Positions 32,100-44,542 of a stretch of DNA of 64,000 nt are shown one piece after another. The first letter of the stretch is position 1. Every line of letters starts with the position of its first letter. The DNA is from Variovorax paradoxus. Its GTDB lineage: Bacteria; Pseudomonadota; Gammaproteobacteria; Burkholderiales; Burkholderiaceae_C. Position numbers and translations under genes: made by a program. Location: contig CP063166.1 in the NCBI GenBank assembly GCA_016806145.1, forward strand, positions 2,666,001-2,730,000. Direction: 5' to 3'. The notes beneath the pieces are model-generated. The model was given only the letters and a program-made list of their open reading frames with translations, was not told where the DNA came from and searched no databases.

Positions 32100-32813
32100 G
32101 TGAGGTTGCTCTCTCTTCTCGGACTGGACCGGCGCCTGCGCCGGCTGCGCATTGCCGCGGCCGAAGGCGCGATGGCCGCCGAAGACCGTGTGCAGCTGCT
32201 GCGCATGGCCTGGGAGGAGGAGAAGCAGCGGCTCAAGCTGGTGCTGGTCCTCGCGATCGTGCTCTTGGGCCTGACGACGATCGCCGTCGCGCTGCTGTCG
32301 GTGGCCGTCGTGGTCCATTTCTGGGACACGCCGCAGCGCACCACCGCCGCCTGGTCGGTGGCCGCGCTCTGGATCGTGCTGTGGCTCGCGGCCGCCTGGG
32401 GTCTGTGGACCCAGCTGCGCGGTGCCTCGAACAGCTTCACGCCGACCCGCGAGGAACTGGCGCGCGACTGGACCTGGGTGCAGGAGCGCTTCGGGCTCGG
32501 CGACGAGGCCGGCGAAGAGGACGATCCGGCGTCGCGCCGTCCGGCCACGCGCGAGGAACTGATCGAGCGCATCGAGCGCCAGCGCCTGCGCATCGCGACC
32601 TTGCAGGGTGGCGGCACCGCCGCCGCGCCAGACGAGGAGCGGCCGGCACCGCCGCCGCCCGACGAAACGCCTACCGCCACGGCGTTGCGCATCGCGCGCG
32701 AGCATCCGGTGGCCACGGGCGTTGCCGTTGCTGCGGCGCTGGTGGTGGTTCGCCCGAAGCGCCTGCTGCGCTGGGCGACCTTCGTCGCGCCGATCCTCTG
32801 GCGCATGCGCTGA
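32100..32813 (+). CDS. YqjE-like membrane protein with YqjK-like C-terminal domain (phage-holin-superfamily label)
   Basis: 237 residues from a GTG. Residues 1-110 have a basic amphipathic start and two membrane segments (about 46-74 and 83-104), as in YqjE. A hydrophilic linker with ERIERQRLRI and a Pro-rich stretch follows, then 196-237 (AREHPVATGVAVAAALVVVRPKRLLRW) resembles the short YqjK protein. So one polypeptide seems to combine what E. coli encodes as yqjE and yqjK. It lies 27 bases after the DUF883 gene. Automatic pipelines often call these proteins phage holins; nothing phage-like is nearby. Confidence 0.78.
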   Translation: MRLLSLLGLDRRLRRLRIAAAEGAMAAEDRVQLLRMAWEEEKQRLKLVLVLAIVLLGLTTIAVALLSVAVVVHFWDTPQRTTAAWSVAALWIVLWLAAAWGLWTQLRGASNSFTPTREELARDWTWVQERFGLGDEAGEEDDPASRRPATREELIERIERQRLRIATLQGGGTAAAPDEERPAPPPPDETPTATALRIAREHPVATGVAVAAALVVVRPKRLLRWATFVAPILWRMR

Positions 32814-32820
32814 AACGGCC

Positions 32821-32837
32821 GGCGAGCCGCGCTCGCC
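32821..32837. terminator. Hairpin between convergent yqjE-like gene and pyrD
   Basis: A perfect dyad GGCGAGC-CGC-GCTCGCC lies in the 44-base gap between two converging genes. It lacks an adjacent T-tract, so it may only stabilise or pause transcripts from both sides. Confidence 0.45.
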
Positions 32838-32857
32838 CGCCTTCCCACCGAAAAAGC

Positions 32858-33946
32858 TCAGGCGCTGCCGCGATCCCGCTGCAGTGCCTGTGCCGTTTCA
32901 TGGACCAGCGCCGGGCCGCGGTAGATCAGGCCGGTGTAGATCTGCACCACGTCCGCGCCCGCCGCGATCTTGGCCCTGGCGTCGGCCGCACCGAGGATGC
33001 CGCCCACGCCGACGATCGGGAAGTCCTTGCCCAACGCGGCGCGCAGCTGCGCGATCACGCGATTGCTCGATTCGCGCACCGGCGCGCCCGACAGGCCGCC
33101 GGCTTCCTTCGCATACCGCAGCCCCTCGACCGCGTCGCGCGCCAGCGTGGTGTTGGTGGCGATCACGCCGTCCATGCCATGGCGGCGCAGCGTGGCGGCG
33201 ATCACCGCCACCTGCGCCTCGTCGAGGTCGGGCGCGATCTTCACGAACAGCGGCACGCGGCGCGGCGCGCCACCGAGGGGCTGGCGCGCCAGCGTCTCGC
33301 GCCGCTCGGCCACGGCGCCCAGCAGCGCGTCGAGCGCCTCGTCGCTCTGCAGGCTGCGCAGGTTGGCGGTGTTGGGGCTCGAGATGTTGATCGTCACGTA
33401 GTCGGCATGCGGGTACACGCCGTCGAGGCAGGCGATGTAGTCGTCCATCGCGCGCTCGATCGGCGTGGCGGCGTTCTTGCCGATGTTCAGGCCCAGCAGC
33501 ATCGGCGCCTTGGCGCTGGCCGCGTTGCGGCGGAAACGTGCCTTCTGCACGTTGGCCAGGAAGGCGTCGAGTCCGTCGTTGTTGAAGCCGAGCCGGTTGA
33601 TCAGCGCCTGGCGCTCGGGCAGGCGAAAGATGCGCGGACGCGGATTGCCGGGCTGGCCTTTGGGCGTGACGGTGCCGACCTCGACGAAGCCGAAGCCCAT
33701 GGTGGCGAAGGCGTCGATGCAGCGCGCGTTCTTGTCGAGACCGGCGGCGAGGCCGACACGGTTGGGGAAGCGCAGGCCGGCCAGGGTGACGGGATCGTCG
33801 ACGCGCGGCGCCGCATAGGCGCAGGCCAGCGGCGTGTTCTGCGTACGCGCGAGCCCGTCGAGCGTCAGTTCATGGGCATGCTCCGGGTCGAAACCGAACA
33901 GGAAGGGGCGGGCCAGGCCGTAGAGCGAGGAGGGCAGCAGGGACAT
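32858..33946 (-). CDS. pyrD: Dihydroorotate dehydrogenase (quinone), class 2
   Basis: Membrane-associated FMN enzyme oxidising dihydroorotate to orotate with quinone, the fourth pyrimidine step. 362 residues from ATG 33946. The N-terminal amphipathic extension ([24 protein letters not shown]) marks class 2. Motifs: [63 protein letters not shown] segment [30 protein letters not shown], and [15 protein letters not shown]. Divergent from rpiA across about 40 bases. Confidence 0.96.
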   Translation of the reverse strand: MSLLPSSLYGLARPFLFGFDPEHAHELTLDGLARTQNTPLACAYAAPRVDDPVTLAGLRFPNRVGLAAGLDKNARCIDAFATMGFGFVEVGTVTPKGQPGNPRPRIFRLPERQALINRLGFNNDGLDAFLANVQKARFRRNAASAKAPMLLGLNIGKNAATPIERAMDDYIACLDGVYPHADYVTINISSPNTANLRSLQSDEALDALLGAVAERRETLARQPLGGAPRRVPLFVKIAPDLDEAQVAVIAATLRRHGMDGVIATNTTLARDAVEGLRYAKEAGGLSGAPVRESSNRVIAQLRAALGKDFPIVGVGGILGAADARAKIAAGADVVQIYTGLIYRGPALVHETAQALQRDRGSA

Positions 33947-33989
33947 CGTCGGATAATTCGGGGCTTCAATGAGCCCAGGATTCTCCGCG

Positions 33990-34706
33990 ATGACCGCACC
34001 CCTTCCTTCTTCCTCCGCCGCAGCCACCCCCATCTCCCAGGACGAACTCAAGGCCCAGGTGGGCCGCGCCGCCCTGGCCTACGTGGTGAAGGGCGAGATC
34101 GTGGGCGTGGGCACCGGCTCGACGGTCAACAAGTTCATCGACGCGCTGGCCACGATCAAGGACCAGATCCGCGGCGCGGTCTCGAGCTCGCTCGCCTCCA
34201 CCGAGCGCCTGCAGGCGCTGGGCATTCCGGTGTTCGACAGCAACGAGGTCGAGGAACTGGGGGTCTACATCGACGGCGCCGACGAGATCGATCACCGCGG
34301 CTTCATGGTCAAGGGCGGCGGTGCCGCGCTCACGCGCGAGAAGATCGTCGCGGCCCAGTCGCGCCGCTTCGTCTGCATCGCCGATGCCTCGAAGCTGGTC
34401 GACACGCTCGGTGCCTTCCCGCTGCCGGTCGAGGTGATCCCGATGGCGGCGCGCCGCGTGATGCGGCAGTTCGCGGCGCTGGGCGGCCTGGCCCAGGTGC
34501 GCGAGAAGGACGGCCTGCCGCTGGTCACCGACAACGGCCAGCACATCGTCGACGTGACGGGTCTGAAGATCGCCGATCCGCTGGCCTTCGAATCCGAGGT
34601 GAGCCAGTGGCCCGGCGTGGTCACCGTGGGCGTGTTCGCGCACCAGAAGGCGAACGTGTGCCTGCTTGGCACGCCCGAAGGCGTGCGCACGCTGGACTTC
34701 GCCTGA
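33990..34706 (+). CDS. rpiA: Ribose-5-phosphate isomerase A
   Basis: Interconverts ribose 5-phosphate and ribulose 5-phosphate. 238 residues from ATG 33990 (an AGGA lies 9 bases upstream; the ATG at 33969 is also in frame). Motifs: [41 protein letters not shown] (catalytic Asp), [16 protein letters not shown] and the C-terminal [15 protein letters not shown]. It converges with the DUF4124-glutaredoxin gene; the intended stop codons adjoin. Confidence 0.96.
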   Translation: MTAPLPSSSAAATPISQDELKAQVGRAALAYVVKGEIVGVGTGSTVNKFIDALATIKDQIRGAVSSSLASTERLQALGIPVFDSNEVEELGVYIDGADEIDHRGFMVKGGGAALTREKIVAAQSRRFVCIADASKLVDTLGAFPLPVEVIPMAARRVMRQFAALGGLAQVREKDGLPLVTDNGQHIVDVTGLKIADPLAFESEVSQWPGVVTVGVFAHQKANVCLLGTPEGVRTLDFA

Positions 34707-35356
34707 TCAGAACTTGATGCCGGCCGGGTTTTCCGGCGTCGGGCCGCTCGGCGGTGCCGCGGGCAGCGGCTGCGCGTCGGGCGCCGCGCGGGCGGCGGCG
34801 GTGGGTGGGCGCCGGTGCGCGCGTGACCTGCGACCATCGGCTGCGCCGGCGGAGGGCGGTAGCCGCTCGGCAGGCCGTTGCTCCGGGGATAGCCGGCCGC
34901 GTCGAGGTACTGCCCCCATTGCGTGTCGGAGAAGCCGGGCAGTTGCTGCGCGCCGATGGTCAACAGCGGCAGCGAGTTCTGGCCGCTGAGCTTCTGCAGT
35001 GCCTCCACGTCCTGGTTGCTGTTCACCGTGCGTTCCTGGAACGGGATGCCGCGCGTGACGAGCAGCGTGCGCGCCATCGAACAGGGGCCGCATTCGTCGC
35101 CGCTGTAGAGCGTGACGGGATAGCGCTGCGCGATCTGGCGCAGCTCGTAGGGCAGGCCCGCGTTGGCGCCCGCGCCGGGCGCCGGCTGCGCATTGACGGC
35201 CGGTTCGGTGCTGGCGGTGGGCGCGCGGTCCGAGAAGGTGACCCGGCCGTTCTTGTCGACCTGCCGGTAGACCGGTTGCGCCATCGCGCCCGCGATGGCG
35301 AGCAGGAGGACGAAACCGGTCAGGCGAGCTGGTGAGAATTTGTAAATCGGGCGCAT
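34707..35356 (-). CDS. Exported DUF4124/glutaredoxin-domain protein, C-terminal tail frameshifted
   Basis: Begins with a signal peptide (LTGFVLLLAIAGAMAQ), then a DUF4124 segment (VYRQVDKNGRVTFSDRAP), a linker and a glutaredoxin-like domain (VTLYSGDECGPCSMARTLLVTRGIPFQERTV...SLPLLTIG) with active site CGPC. A periplasmic thiol-redox role is likely. After the domain, in the Pro/Ala-rich stretch near 34800-34860, the reading frame leaves the plausible tail: a tail ending ENPAGIKF and a stop at 34707, one base from the rpiA stop, is in another frame, while the start frame runs on to 34292 antisense to rpiA. This is either a sequencing indel or a true frameshift; the conserved domains are unaffected. 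Confidence 0.75.
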
Positions 35357-35386
35357 GGCCCGAGTATCTCAAGCTTCAGCGCCGCA

Positions 35387-37444
35387 TCAAGCCGGCTGCG
35401 GCTCGGCCATGCCCTGGTGTCGCAGCAGCGCATCAAGCTGGGGTTCGCGGCCGCGGAAGGCCTTGAACGACTCCATCGCGCTGCGGCTGCCGCCGGCCTC
35501 GAGGATGGCCTGTCGGTACTTGCGGCCGGTCTCGATGCTCGGTTCGCCGTTGGCGCCCACGGTTTCCTCGAAGGCCGCGTAGGCGTCGGCGCTCAGCACC
35601 TCGGCCCACTTGTAGCTGTAGTAGCCGGCCGCATAGCCGCCCGAGAAGATGTGGCTGAAGGTGTTCGGCGTGCGGCTGAAGGGCGGCGAGGGCATCACGG
35701 CCACCTCGGCGCGCACCTGGGCCAGCAGCGCGAGCACGTCGCCGGGCTTCGCGGCCGCGGCGTGGTACTCGGTGTGCAGCAGCATGTCGAACAGCGAGAA
35801 CTCGATCTGGCGCAGCGTCTGCAGGCCGCTCTGGAAGTTCTTGGCGGCGGTCATCTTGTCGAACAGCGCGCGCGGCAGCGGCGCGCCGGTGTCGACGTGG
35901 GCCGTCATGTGGCTCAGCACGTCCCACTCCCAGCAGAAGTTCTCCATGAACTGGCTCGGCAGTTCGACTGCGTCCCATTCGACGCCGCTGATGCCCGACA
36001 CGTCGCGCTCGTTCACCTGCGTGAGCATGTGGTGCAGGCCATGGCCGAACTCGTGGAACAGGGTGGTCACGTCGTCGTGCGTGAGCAGCGGCGGCTTGCC
36101 GCCCACGCCCTCGGCGAAATTGCAGACCAGTTGCGCGATCGGCGTCTGCAGGCGGCCGTCGTCGGGCCGCAGCCAGCGCGCGCGCACGTCGTCCATCCAG
36201 GCGCCGCCGCGCTTGGCGGCGCGCGCGGAGGGGTCGAGGTAGAACTGGCCGACCTTCTGGCCGGCGCGCTCGATGCGGTAGAACTCGACGCTCGGATGCC
36301 AGGTCGGCGCGCTGTCGCGGCGGATCGAGACCTCGAACAGCGTCTCGACGATCTTGAACAGGCCCGCCATCACCTTTGGCGCCGGGAAGTACTGCTTGAC
36401 CTCCTGCTCGCTGAAGGCGTAGCGCGCCTCCTTGAGCTTCTCGCCGATGTAGCTCCAGTCCCAGGGCTGCGGATCGGCCAGGCCCAGTTGCGTGGATGCG
36501 AAGGCGCGCAGGTCGGCGAGGTCGCGCTCGCCGTAGGGGCGGGCCTTGGCCGCGAGGTCGCGCAGGAACTTCACCACCTGCTCGGGCGATTCGGCCATCT
36601 TCGGCACCACCGAGAGCTCGCCGAAGTTGCGGTAGCCCAGCAGCTTGGCCTCTTCCTCGCGCAGCGCGAGGATCTCGCCGATCAGCGACGTGTTGTCGAA
36701 GGCCGGGTCGCCGAGTTCGCTGGCGCGCGTGACGTAGGCGCGGTAGAGCGTCTCGCGCAGCGCGCTGCTCTTGGCGAACTGCATCACCGGCAGGTAGCAG
36801 GGCATCTTGAGCGTGAGCTTGTAGCCGTCCTTGGCCTCGGCTTCGGCCGCGGCGCGCGCGGCATTGACCACGTCTTCCGGTACGCCCTCGAGCTCGCCGA
36901 ACTGCGCGTAGTAGGCGAAGGCATCGGTCGCGTCGAGCGCGTTCTCGCTGAACTTCTGGCTCAGCTCGGCCTGGCGTTCCTGGATCTCGGCGAAGCGCTG
37001 CTTGGCCTCGCCCTGCAGCTCGGCGCCGCCGAGCACGAAGTTGCGCACCGCGTTGAGATGCGCCTGGCGCTGCTCGGCGTCGAGCGTGGCGACATCGATC
37101 GCCTTGTACTTCGCGTACAGGCGCTCGTCGGAGCCCAGGCGGGTCCAGAACGCGGTGACGCGCGGCATCGCCTCGTTGTAGGCGGCGCGCAGCTCGGGCG
37201 TGTCGGCCACGGCATTGAGATGGCCGACCGCGCTCCAGGCGCGGCTGAAGCGTTCCGAGGCCACGTCGAGCACCTTGGAGATCGCGCTCCAGCTGGCGGG
37301 GAAGTCGGGTGCCGTCACCGTCTGCAGCGCGGTCTCGGCCTCGGCGAGCAGCACGTCGACCGCGGGGGCGACGTGTTCGGGCCGGATGCGGTCGAACAGC
37401 GGGAGGTCGGTGAAATCGAGGAGGGGGTTGTTCGAGGTGGCCAT
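35387..37444 (-). CDS. prlC: Oligopeptidase A (M3 family metallopeptidase)
   Basis: Cytosolic zinc peptidase that degrades short peptides, including cleaved signal peptides. About 685 residues, the family length. The zinc motif HEFGH stands in TLFHEFGHGLHHMLTQV, with downstream SGVEWDAVELPSQFMENFCWE giving the third ligand Glu region; the C-terminus has YAAGYYSYKWAEVLSADAYAAFEE. ATG 37444 is 5 bases after the folD stop; an in-frame GTG at 37453 overlaps that stop and may be the actual start. It forms a two-gene unit with folD. Confidence 0.94.
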   Translation of the reverse strand: MATSNNPLLDFTDLPLFDRIRPEHVAPAVDVLLAEAETALQTVTAPDFPASWSAISKVLDVASERFSRAWSAVGHLNAVADTPELRAAYNEAMPRVTAFWTRLGSDERLYAKYKAIDVATLDAEQRQAHLNAVRNFVLGGAELQGEAKQRFAEIQERQAELSQKFSENALDATDAFAYYAQFGELEGVPEDVVNAARAAAEAEAKDGYKLTLKMPCYLPVMQFAKSSALRETLYRAYVTRASELGDPAFDNTSLIGEILALREEEAKLLGYRNFGELSVVPKMAESPEQVVKFLRDLAAKARPYGERDLADLRAFASTQLGLADPQPWDWSYIGEKLKEARYAFSEQEVKQYFPAPKVMAGLFKIVETLFEVSIRRDSAPTWHPSVEFYRIERAGQKVGQFYLDPSARAAKRGGAWMDDVRARWLRPDDGRLQTPIAQLVCNFAEGVGGKPPLLTHDDVTTLFHEFGHGLHHMLTQVNERDVSGISGVEWDAVELPSQFMENFCWEWDVLSHMTAHVDTGAPLPRALFDKMTAAKNFQSGLQTLRQIEFSLFDMLLHTEYHAAAAKPGDVLALLAQVRAEVAVMPSPPFSRTPNTFSHIFSGGYAAGYYSYKWAEVLSADAYAAFEETVGANGEPSIETGRKYRQAILEAGGSRSAMESFKAFRGREPQLDALLRHQGMAEPQPA

Positions 37445-37449
37445 GGTGT

Positions 37450-38301
37450 TCACTTGGCGGCGCGTTCGGCCGCTTCAAGGGTGTTGGCGAGCAGCATGGC
37501 GCGCGTCATCGGGCCGACGCCGCCGGGCACCGGGGTGATCCAGCCGGCGACTTCCTTCACGCCGTCGAAGTCGACGTCGCCCGCGAGCTTGCCGTCGGCC
37601 TTGCGGTTCATGCCGACATCGATGACCACCGCGCCGGGCTTGACCATGTCGGCCGTGAGGAGGTTGAGCTTGCCGACGGCCGCGACGATCACGTCGGCCT
37701 GGCGCGTGATGGCGCCCAGGTCCTGCGTGGCGCTGTGGCAGATGGTCACGGTGGCGCTCTTGGCCAGCAGCATCATGGCCATCGGCTTGCCGACGATGTT
37801 GCTGCGGCCGATCACCACCGCGTGCTTGCCGCGCAGGTCGTAGCCGATGGATTCGAGCATCTTCATGCAGCCGAAGGGCGTGCAGGGCCAGAAGCCCGGC
37901 GCGCCGGTCATCAGCGCGCCGGCGCTGGCGACGTGGAAGCCGTCGACGTCCTTCGCGGGCGAGATGGTCTCGATGACCTTCTGGCTGTCCATGTGCTTGG
38001 GCAGCGGCAGCTGCACCAGGATGCCGTGCACCGCCGGGTCGTCGTTGAGCACGCGGATGCGCGCGAGCAGGTCGGCCTCGCTCAGGTCGGCCGGGTGGGT
38101 CTCGAGCGTGGCCGAGAGGCCGGTCTGCGTGCTGTCGTTGACCTTGTGCTTGGTATAGACCTGGCTGGCCGGGTCCTCGCCCACGAGGATGATGGAAAGG
38201 GCCGGGTTCACGCCGCGGGCCTTGAGCGCCGCGGTGCGGCCGGCGACTTCGGCGCGGATGGTTTTGGCGAGGGCGTTGCCGTCGATCAGTTGGGCGGTCA
38301 T
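37450..38301 (-). CDS. folD: Bifunctional methylenetetrahydrofolate dehydrogenase/cyclohydrolase
   Basis: Makes 10-formyl-THF from 5,10-methylene-THF in C1 metabolism. 283 residues. Motifs: [17 protein letters not shown] (catalytic Lys in YxxxK), [31 protein letters not shown], and the NADP-binding [15 protein letters not shown], with C-terminal [18 protein letters not shown]. Upstream of prlC on one transcript. The response-regulator terminator at 38321-38343 separates it from the gene behind. Confidence 0.96.
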   Translation of the reverse strand: MTAQLIDGNALAKTIRAEVAGRTAALKARGVNPALSIILVGEDPASQVYTKHKVNDSTQTGLSATLETHPADLSEADLLARIRVLNDDPAVHGILVQLPLPKHMDSQKVIETISPAKDVDGFHVASAGALMTGAPGFWPCTPFGCMKMLESIGYDLRGKHAVVIGRSNIVGKPMAMMLLAKSATVTICHSATQDLGAITRQADVIVAAVGKLNLLTADMVKPGAVVIDVGMNRKADGKLAGDVDFDGVKEVAGWITPVPGGVGPMTRAMLLANTLEAAERAAK

Positions 38302-38320
38302 CGGTTTCGATTTTCCAAGT

Positions 38321-38343
38321 AAAAACGCCCGCTTGCGCAGGCG
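38321..38343 (-). terminator. Intrinsic terminator of the sensor kinase/response regulator unit
   Basis: Read on the minus strand: CGCCTGC-GCAA-GCGGGCG, a seven-position stem with one mismatch, followed by TTTTT (38325-38321). It lies 38 bases beyond the response-regulator stop and just before folD. Confidence 0.75.
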
Positions 38344-38381
38344 TGGGGGTCATGCATCGCTATCGGAGAGATAGCCGGCGT

Positions 38382-39014
38382 CTAGGCCTTGGCAGCGGGC
38401 GCCGCCTGTCCGAGCGCGATCTTCAGCAGATCGGCCACGGTGTTGGCGTTGAGCTTCTCCATGATGTTGGCGCGATGCGCCTCGACCGTCTTGATGCTGA
38501 TGCCGAGGTCGTCGGCGATCTGCTTGTTGAGCCGGCCGGCGACGATGCGCTCGAGCACCTGCGCCTCGCGGCCCGTGAGCTTGGACAGCAGCGCGTCGCG
38601 GCTGGCCGACTGCTGGTGCTGCGTGAAGGCGCCACGCGCATGTTCGAGCATGCGCTCGACCAGCGCGACGAGCTCCTCGTCGTTGAAGGGCTTCTGGATG
38701 AAATCCATCGCGCCCTTCTTCATGCTGTCGACGGCCATCGGCACGTCGCCGTGGCCGGTGATGACCACGATCGGCAGCGGCGAGCGGCGCTCGATCAACC
38801 GGTCCTGCAGCTCCAGGCCCGTCATGCCACCCATGCGGATGTCGACGATCAGGCAGGCCACCTCGCGGGGGTCGTAGCGGGAGAGGAAGGACTCGGCGGA
38901 ATCGAAACAGCGGACCCGGTAGTCCTTGCCTTCGAGCAGCCATTGGAGCGAATCGCGTACCGCTTCGTCGTCATCGACGACATACACAGTGCCCTTTTTC
39001 GGAATCAAACTCAT
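38382..39014 (-). CDS. FixJ-type two-component response regulator
   Basis: 210 residues: receiver domain (VYVVDDDEAVRDSLQWLLEGKDY; phosphoacceptor D58 in CLIVDIRMGGMTGLEL; VITGHGDVPMAVDSMKKGAMDFIQKPF with the conserved Thr and Lys) and a C-terminal LuxR-type HTH (LTGREAQVLERIVAGRLNKQIADDLGISIKTVEAHRANIMEKL). The start ATGA overlaps the kinase stop, so the two are a co-translated pair. Its targets are not known; the divergent pyruvate dehydrogenase operon is the nearest candidate. Confidence 0.93.
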   Translation of the reverse strand: MSLIPKKGTVYVVDDDEAVRDSLQWLLEGKDYRVRCFDSAESFLSRYDPREVACLIVDIRMGGMTGLELQDRLIERRSPLPIVVITGHGDVPMAVDSMKKGAMDFIQKPFNDEELVALVERMLEHARGAFTQHQQSASRDALLSKLTGREAQVLERIVAGRLNKQIADDLGISIKTVEAHRANIMEKLNANTVADLLKIALGQAAPAAKA

Positions 39015-41551
39015 GCAGGTACCTTTACCTCGTCACTTGCTAGGGAACTGATAGCGTCCAACACCGGAATCCAGAAGGAGAAACGGCATCCGATCACATC
39101 CGGGCCATTGTAGATGTTCTCCGCCTGCATCCGGCCGCGGTGCGACTCGACGATGGTGCGGCACAGGTTCAGCCCGATGCCCATGCCCTCGGGCTTGGTC
39201 GAGAAGAAGGCCTCGTAGAGCCGGTCCATGACCTCGGGCGCGAGGCCCTTGCCGGTGTCCTGCACCGAGAACTCGATCGCGTTGTGGCCCTCGATCACCT
39301 TCGGCAGCACGCGCAGTTCGACGCTGCGCCGCGCCAGCGGGCGCTCGGCGAGGTCGATCGACTCGGCCGCGTTCTTCAGCAGGTTGACCATCACCTGCTC
39401 GATCAGGATCGGGTCGACGCGCACCATCGGCAGCCGCGCCGCCACGTAGTGGTTCAGGCGCACGTTGCGCCGGCGCAGCTCGATGCCGGCCAGTTCGACC
39501 GCCTCGCTGACCATGGTCGCCACGTCGGCCGGCGTGCGGTTGGGTTCGCTGCGTTTCACGAAGGAGCGGATGCGCTGGATGATCTGGCCCGCGCGCTGGG
39601 CCTGCTTCGAGGTCTTCTCGAGCGCGGCCAGCAGCGCGTCGTTGTCGATCGACTGGCTCTTGATGCGCGACATCATCCCGTTGCAGTAGTTGCTGATCGC
39701 GGTCAGCGGCTGGTTCAGCTCGTGCGCCACGCTCGAGGCCATCTCGCCCATGGTGATCAGCCGGCTCGCCGACTGCGCGCGGTCGGCCTGCGCGGCCGCC
39801 TGTTCCTCGGCATCGCGGCGCGGCGTGATGTCGGTGGCGATCACCAGCTGCGCCAGGCGGCCGTCGACCCAGGTCAGGTAGCGCGAGCGCACCTCGAGCC
39901 ACTTGCCGAGCTCGGGCACGAAGATCTCGTTGTTGGCCGCCTGCGCGGCGGTCAGCGTGTCGATCGGCAGGCCGGCGTAGGGGTCGACGTCGTCCAGGCC
40001 CTCGTCGTGCGCGTTCGAGGCCGGCACGCCGGCCTGCGCCACCATGCCCAGGTGGCCGACGGTGTCGGAGCCGAACCACAGGCGGTAGAGCTTGTTGGCG
40101 AACAGCAGCTCCTCGCTGCCGATCGGCGCCACCGACACCGCGGCGTCGAGCGCCTCGAGCACGGTGGTGAAGCGTTCGTAGGAAGCCGACAGCTGCTCGC
40201 GGATGCGGGTGGGCTCGGTGATGTCGGTCATCGAGGTCATCCAGCCGGTCTGGTGGCCGCGCGCGTCGATCAGCGGCGACACGTACAGCCGCGCGTCGAA
40301 CACGCTGCCGTTCTTGCGCTTCACCCGCACCTGGAAGCCGCCGGGCAGGGCGCGGCCGTGCAGTTCCTCCTCGAGCCGCTCGTTCATGACCTCGCGGTCG
40401 GATTCGAGCCAGTAGGGGAAGGGCGGCGTCTGGCCGACCAGCTCCTCCTCGGCCCAGCCGGTCATGGCGCAGAAAGCGGCGTTGACGTAGGTGATGCGGC
40501 CCTGCAGGTCGAGCACCCGCATGCCGGTCAGCATCGAGTTCTCCATCGCGCGGCGGAAGTTGGTCTCGGCCACCAGCCGCTGCTGCGCCTGCAGCCTGCG
40601 GCGCGTGTGGCGCCAGGTGCCGATCAGCATCCAGCTGGTGAGCACGCTGAGCGCGCAGACCAGCCAGAACAGCCCGTTGCCGACCACGCCCTGCGAGGTG
40701 CGATAGGCCTGGGCGCGCAGCACCAGCGCGTTGCCCACGGGCGAGACCGGCACCTCGTATTCGTTGGTGCGTTCGCTCCAGGGCAGGAGGCGCGCGCCGG
40801 TCTCGCGCAGGTTGGCGGTGTTGCCCGCGATCACCTTGCCCTTGGCGTCGAGCAGCGACACCGCATAGCGCGCCTGCACCTCGGACGGCATGCCGTAGCG
40901 CAGCAGGCCGTCGACCGAGAACTCGCCGAGCACCACGCCCGCGAACAGGCCCTGGTCGAACAGCGGGATGTGCAGCTGCAGCATGGCCGGCGGATCGCCG
41001 CCGGCCGCGGGCTGGGAGAACACCGGCTGGCGCAGCTCGCGCGCCAGCGCGTAGTTGCTCTCGATGTCGCCGGGGCGCAGCACGTCGCCGATCAGGTGCT
41101 GCTGCGCCGGATGCACGCTGGGCGCGGCATAGCCGGCCTTGAAGCGGCGGCGGTCGTCGATCCAGGTGATGGTCTGCAGCTCGGGGAACTGGCTCACCAG
41201 CGATTCGGCGCGGCTGGTGAACTCGATCGGGTCGATCTCGCGGTTGGAGGCATCGCGCGCGATGCGCATCAGCTGCTCCTGGCGCTCCAGCAGCCGCAGC
41301 CGCATGCGCTGCTGGGCGTACTCGACGTCGCGGCGCACCGACTCCTGCTCGCGCTCGACCTCCTCGGTGCGCAGATACCAGAAGGCGGTGACGATCGCCG
41401 CGAGGAACAGCAGCACGGCGGCCATCGGGGCCAGCATCGCGACGGCGTCCTGCAGCACCGGGGTCTGGCGGCGCCACCAGCGGCGCCACCACGACAGCGG
41501 CGAGGCGTTGACGGCACTGCGGGCCACGGCCAGCGGAGAGGAAAAAGGCAT
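39011..41551 (-). CDS. PAS-domain sensor histidine kinase (DctB/FixL-like)
   Basis: 846 residues. A first membrane helix (about 36-60), a periplasmic sensing region of about 230 residues, a second helix (about 290-312), two PAS domains (about 332-450 and 460-580), then a HisKA domain with phospho-His610 (MGEMASSVAHELNQPLTAISNYCNGMM) and an ATPase domain (NLLKNAAESIDLA; VQDTGKGL; GMGIGLNLCRTIVESHRG). HELNQPLTAI places it with DctB/FixL-type kinases that sense dicarboxylates or oxygen; no haem-binding FixL signature was recognised. It is divergent from aceE with a 215-base gap. Confidence 0.93.
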   Translation of the reverse strand: MPFSSPLAVARSAVNASPLSWWRRWWRRQTPVLQDAVAMLAPMAAVLLFLAAIVTAFWYLRTEEVEREQESVRRDVEYAQQRMRLRLLERQEQLMRIARDASNREIDPIEFTSRAESLVSQFPELQTITWIDDRRRFKAGYAAPSVHPAQQHLIGDVLRPGDIESNYALARELRQPVFSQPAAGGDPPAMLQLHIPLFDQGLFAGVVLGEFSVDGLLRYGMPSEVQARYAVSLLDAKGKVIAGNTANLRETGARLLPWSERTNEYEVPVSPVGNALVLRAQAYRTSQGVVGNGLFWLVCALSVLTSWMLIGTWRHTRRRLQAQQRLVAETNFRRAMENSMLTGMRVLDLQGRITYVNAAFCAMTGWAEEELVGQTPPFPYWLESDREVMNERLEEELHGRALPGGFQVRVKRKNGSVFDARLYVSPLIDARGHQTGWMTSMTDITEPTRIREQLSASYERFTTVLEALDAAVSVAPIGSEELLFANKLYRLWFGSDTVGHLGMVAQAGVPASNAHDEGLDDVDPYAGLPIDTLTAAQAANNEIFVPELGKWLEVRSRYLTWVDGRLAQLVIATDITPRRDAEEQAAAQADRAQSASRLITMGEMASSVAHELNQPLTAISNYCNGMMSRIKSQSIDNDALLAALEKTSKQAQRAGQIIQRIRSFVKRSEPNRTPADVATMVSEAVELAGIELRRRNVRLNHYVAARLPMVRVDPILIEQVMVNLLKNAAESIDLAERPLARRSVELRVLPKVIEGHNAIEFSVQDTGKGLAPEVMDRLYEAFFSTKPEGMGIGLNLCRTIVESHRGRMQAENIYNGPDVIGCRFSFWIPVLDAISSLASDEVKVPA

Positions 41552-41766
41552 TGGGGGAGTTTATTAGGTGGCGAGCTTCCCAAGGCCCGGGTTATCGACG
41601 GTGGCACTGGTCCCGGCACGGTCTAGGGGCAGTTGAAATTCGTCAGAATGTCACATTAAGAAATCTATACGCACTATTTGAAATCGCAGTATTTCTGTGC
41701 GACACTCCGCGCGCTCACACGCAGAGCGCCTAAATTACGCCCACAGCCCCAAAAGGAGAGACAAGC

Positions 41767-44493
<2,727 letters not shown>

Positions 44494-44542
44494 TCACGAT
44501 TCCCCATAACCAGGACGCGCCTTCCGGCGGGAGACAAACGAT

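Noticed and set aside
32100..32813. Possible phage holin
   Set aside because: The label comes from a broad membrane-protein superfamily. Gene order with a DUF883 protein matches yqjD-yqjE-yqjK, and no phage genes are nearby.
34292..35356. 354-codon version of the glutaredoxin-like gene running into rpiA
   Set aside because: The last ~170 codons are antisense to rpiA and unlike any protein tail; another frame gives a natural stop at 34707.
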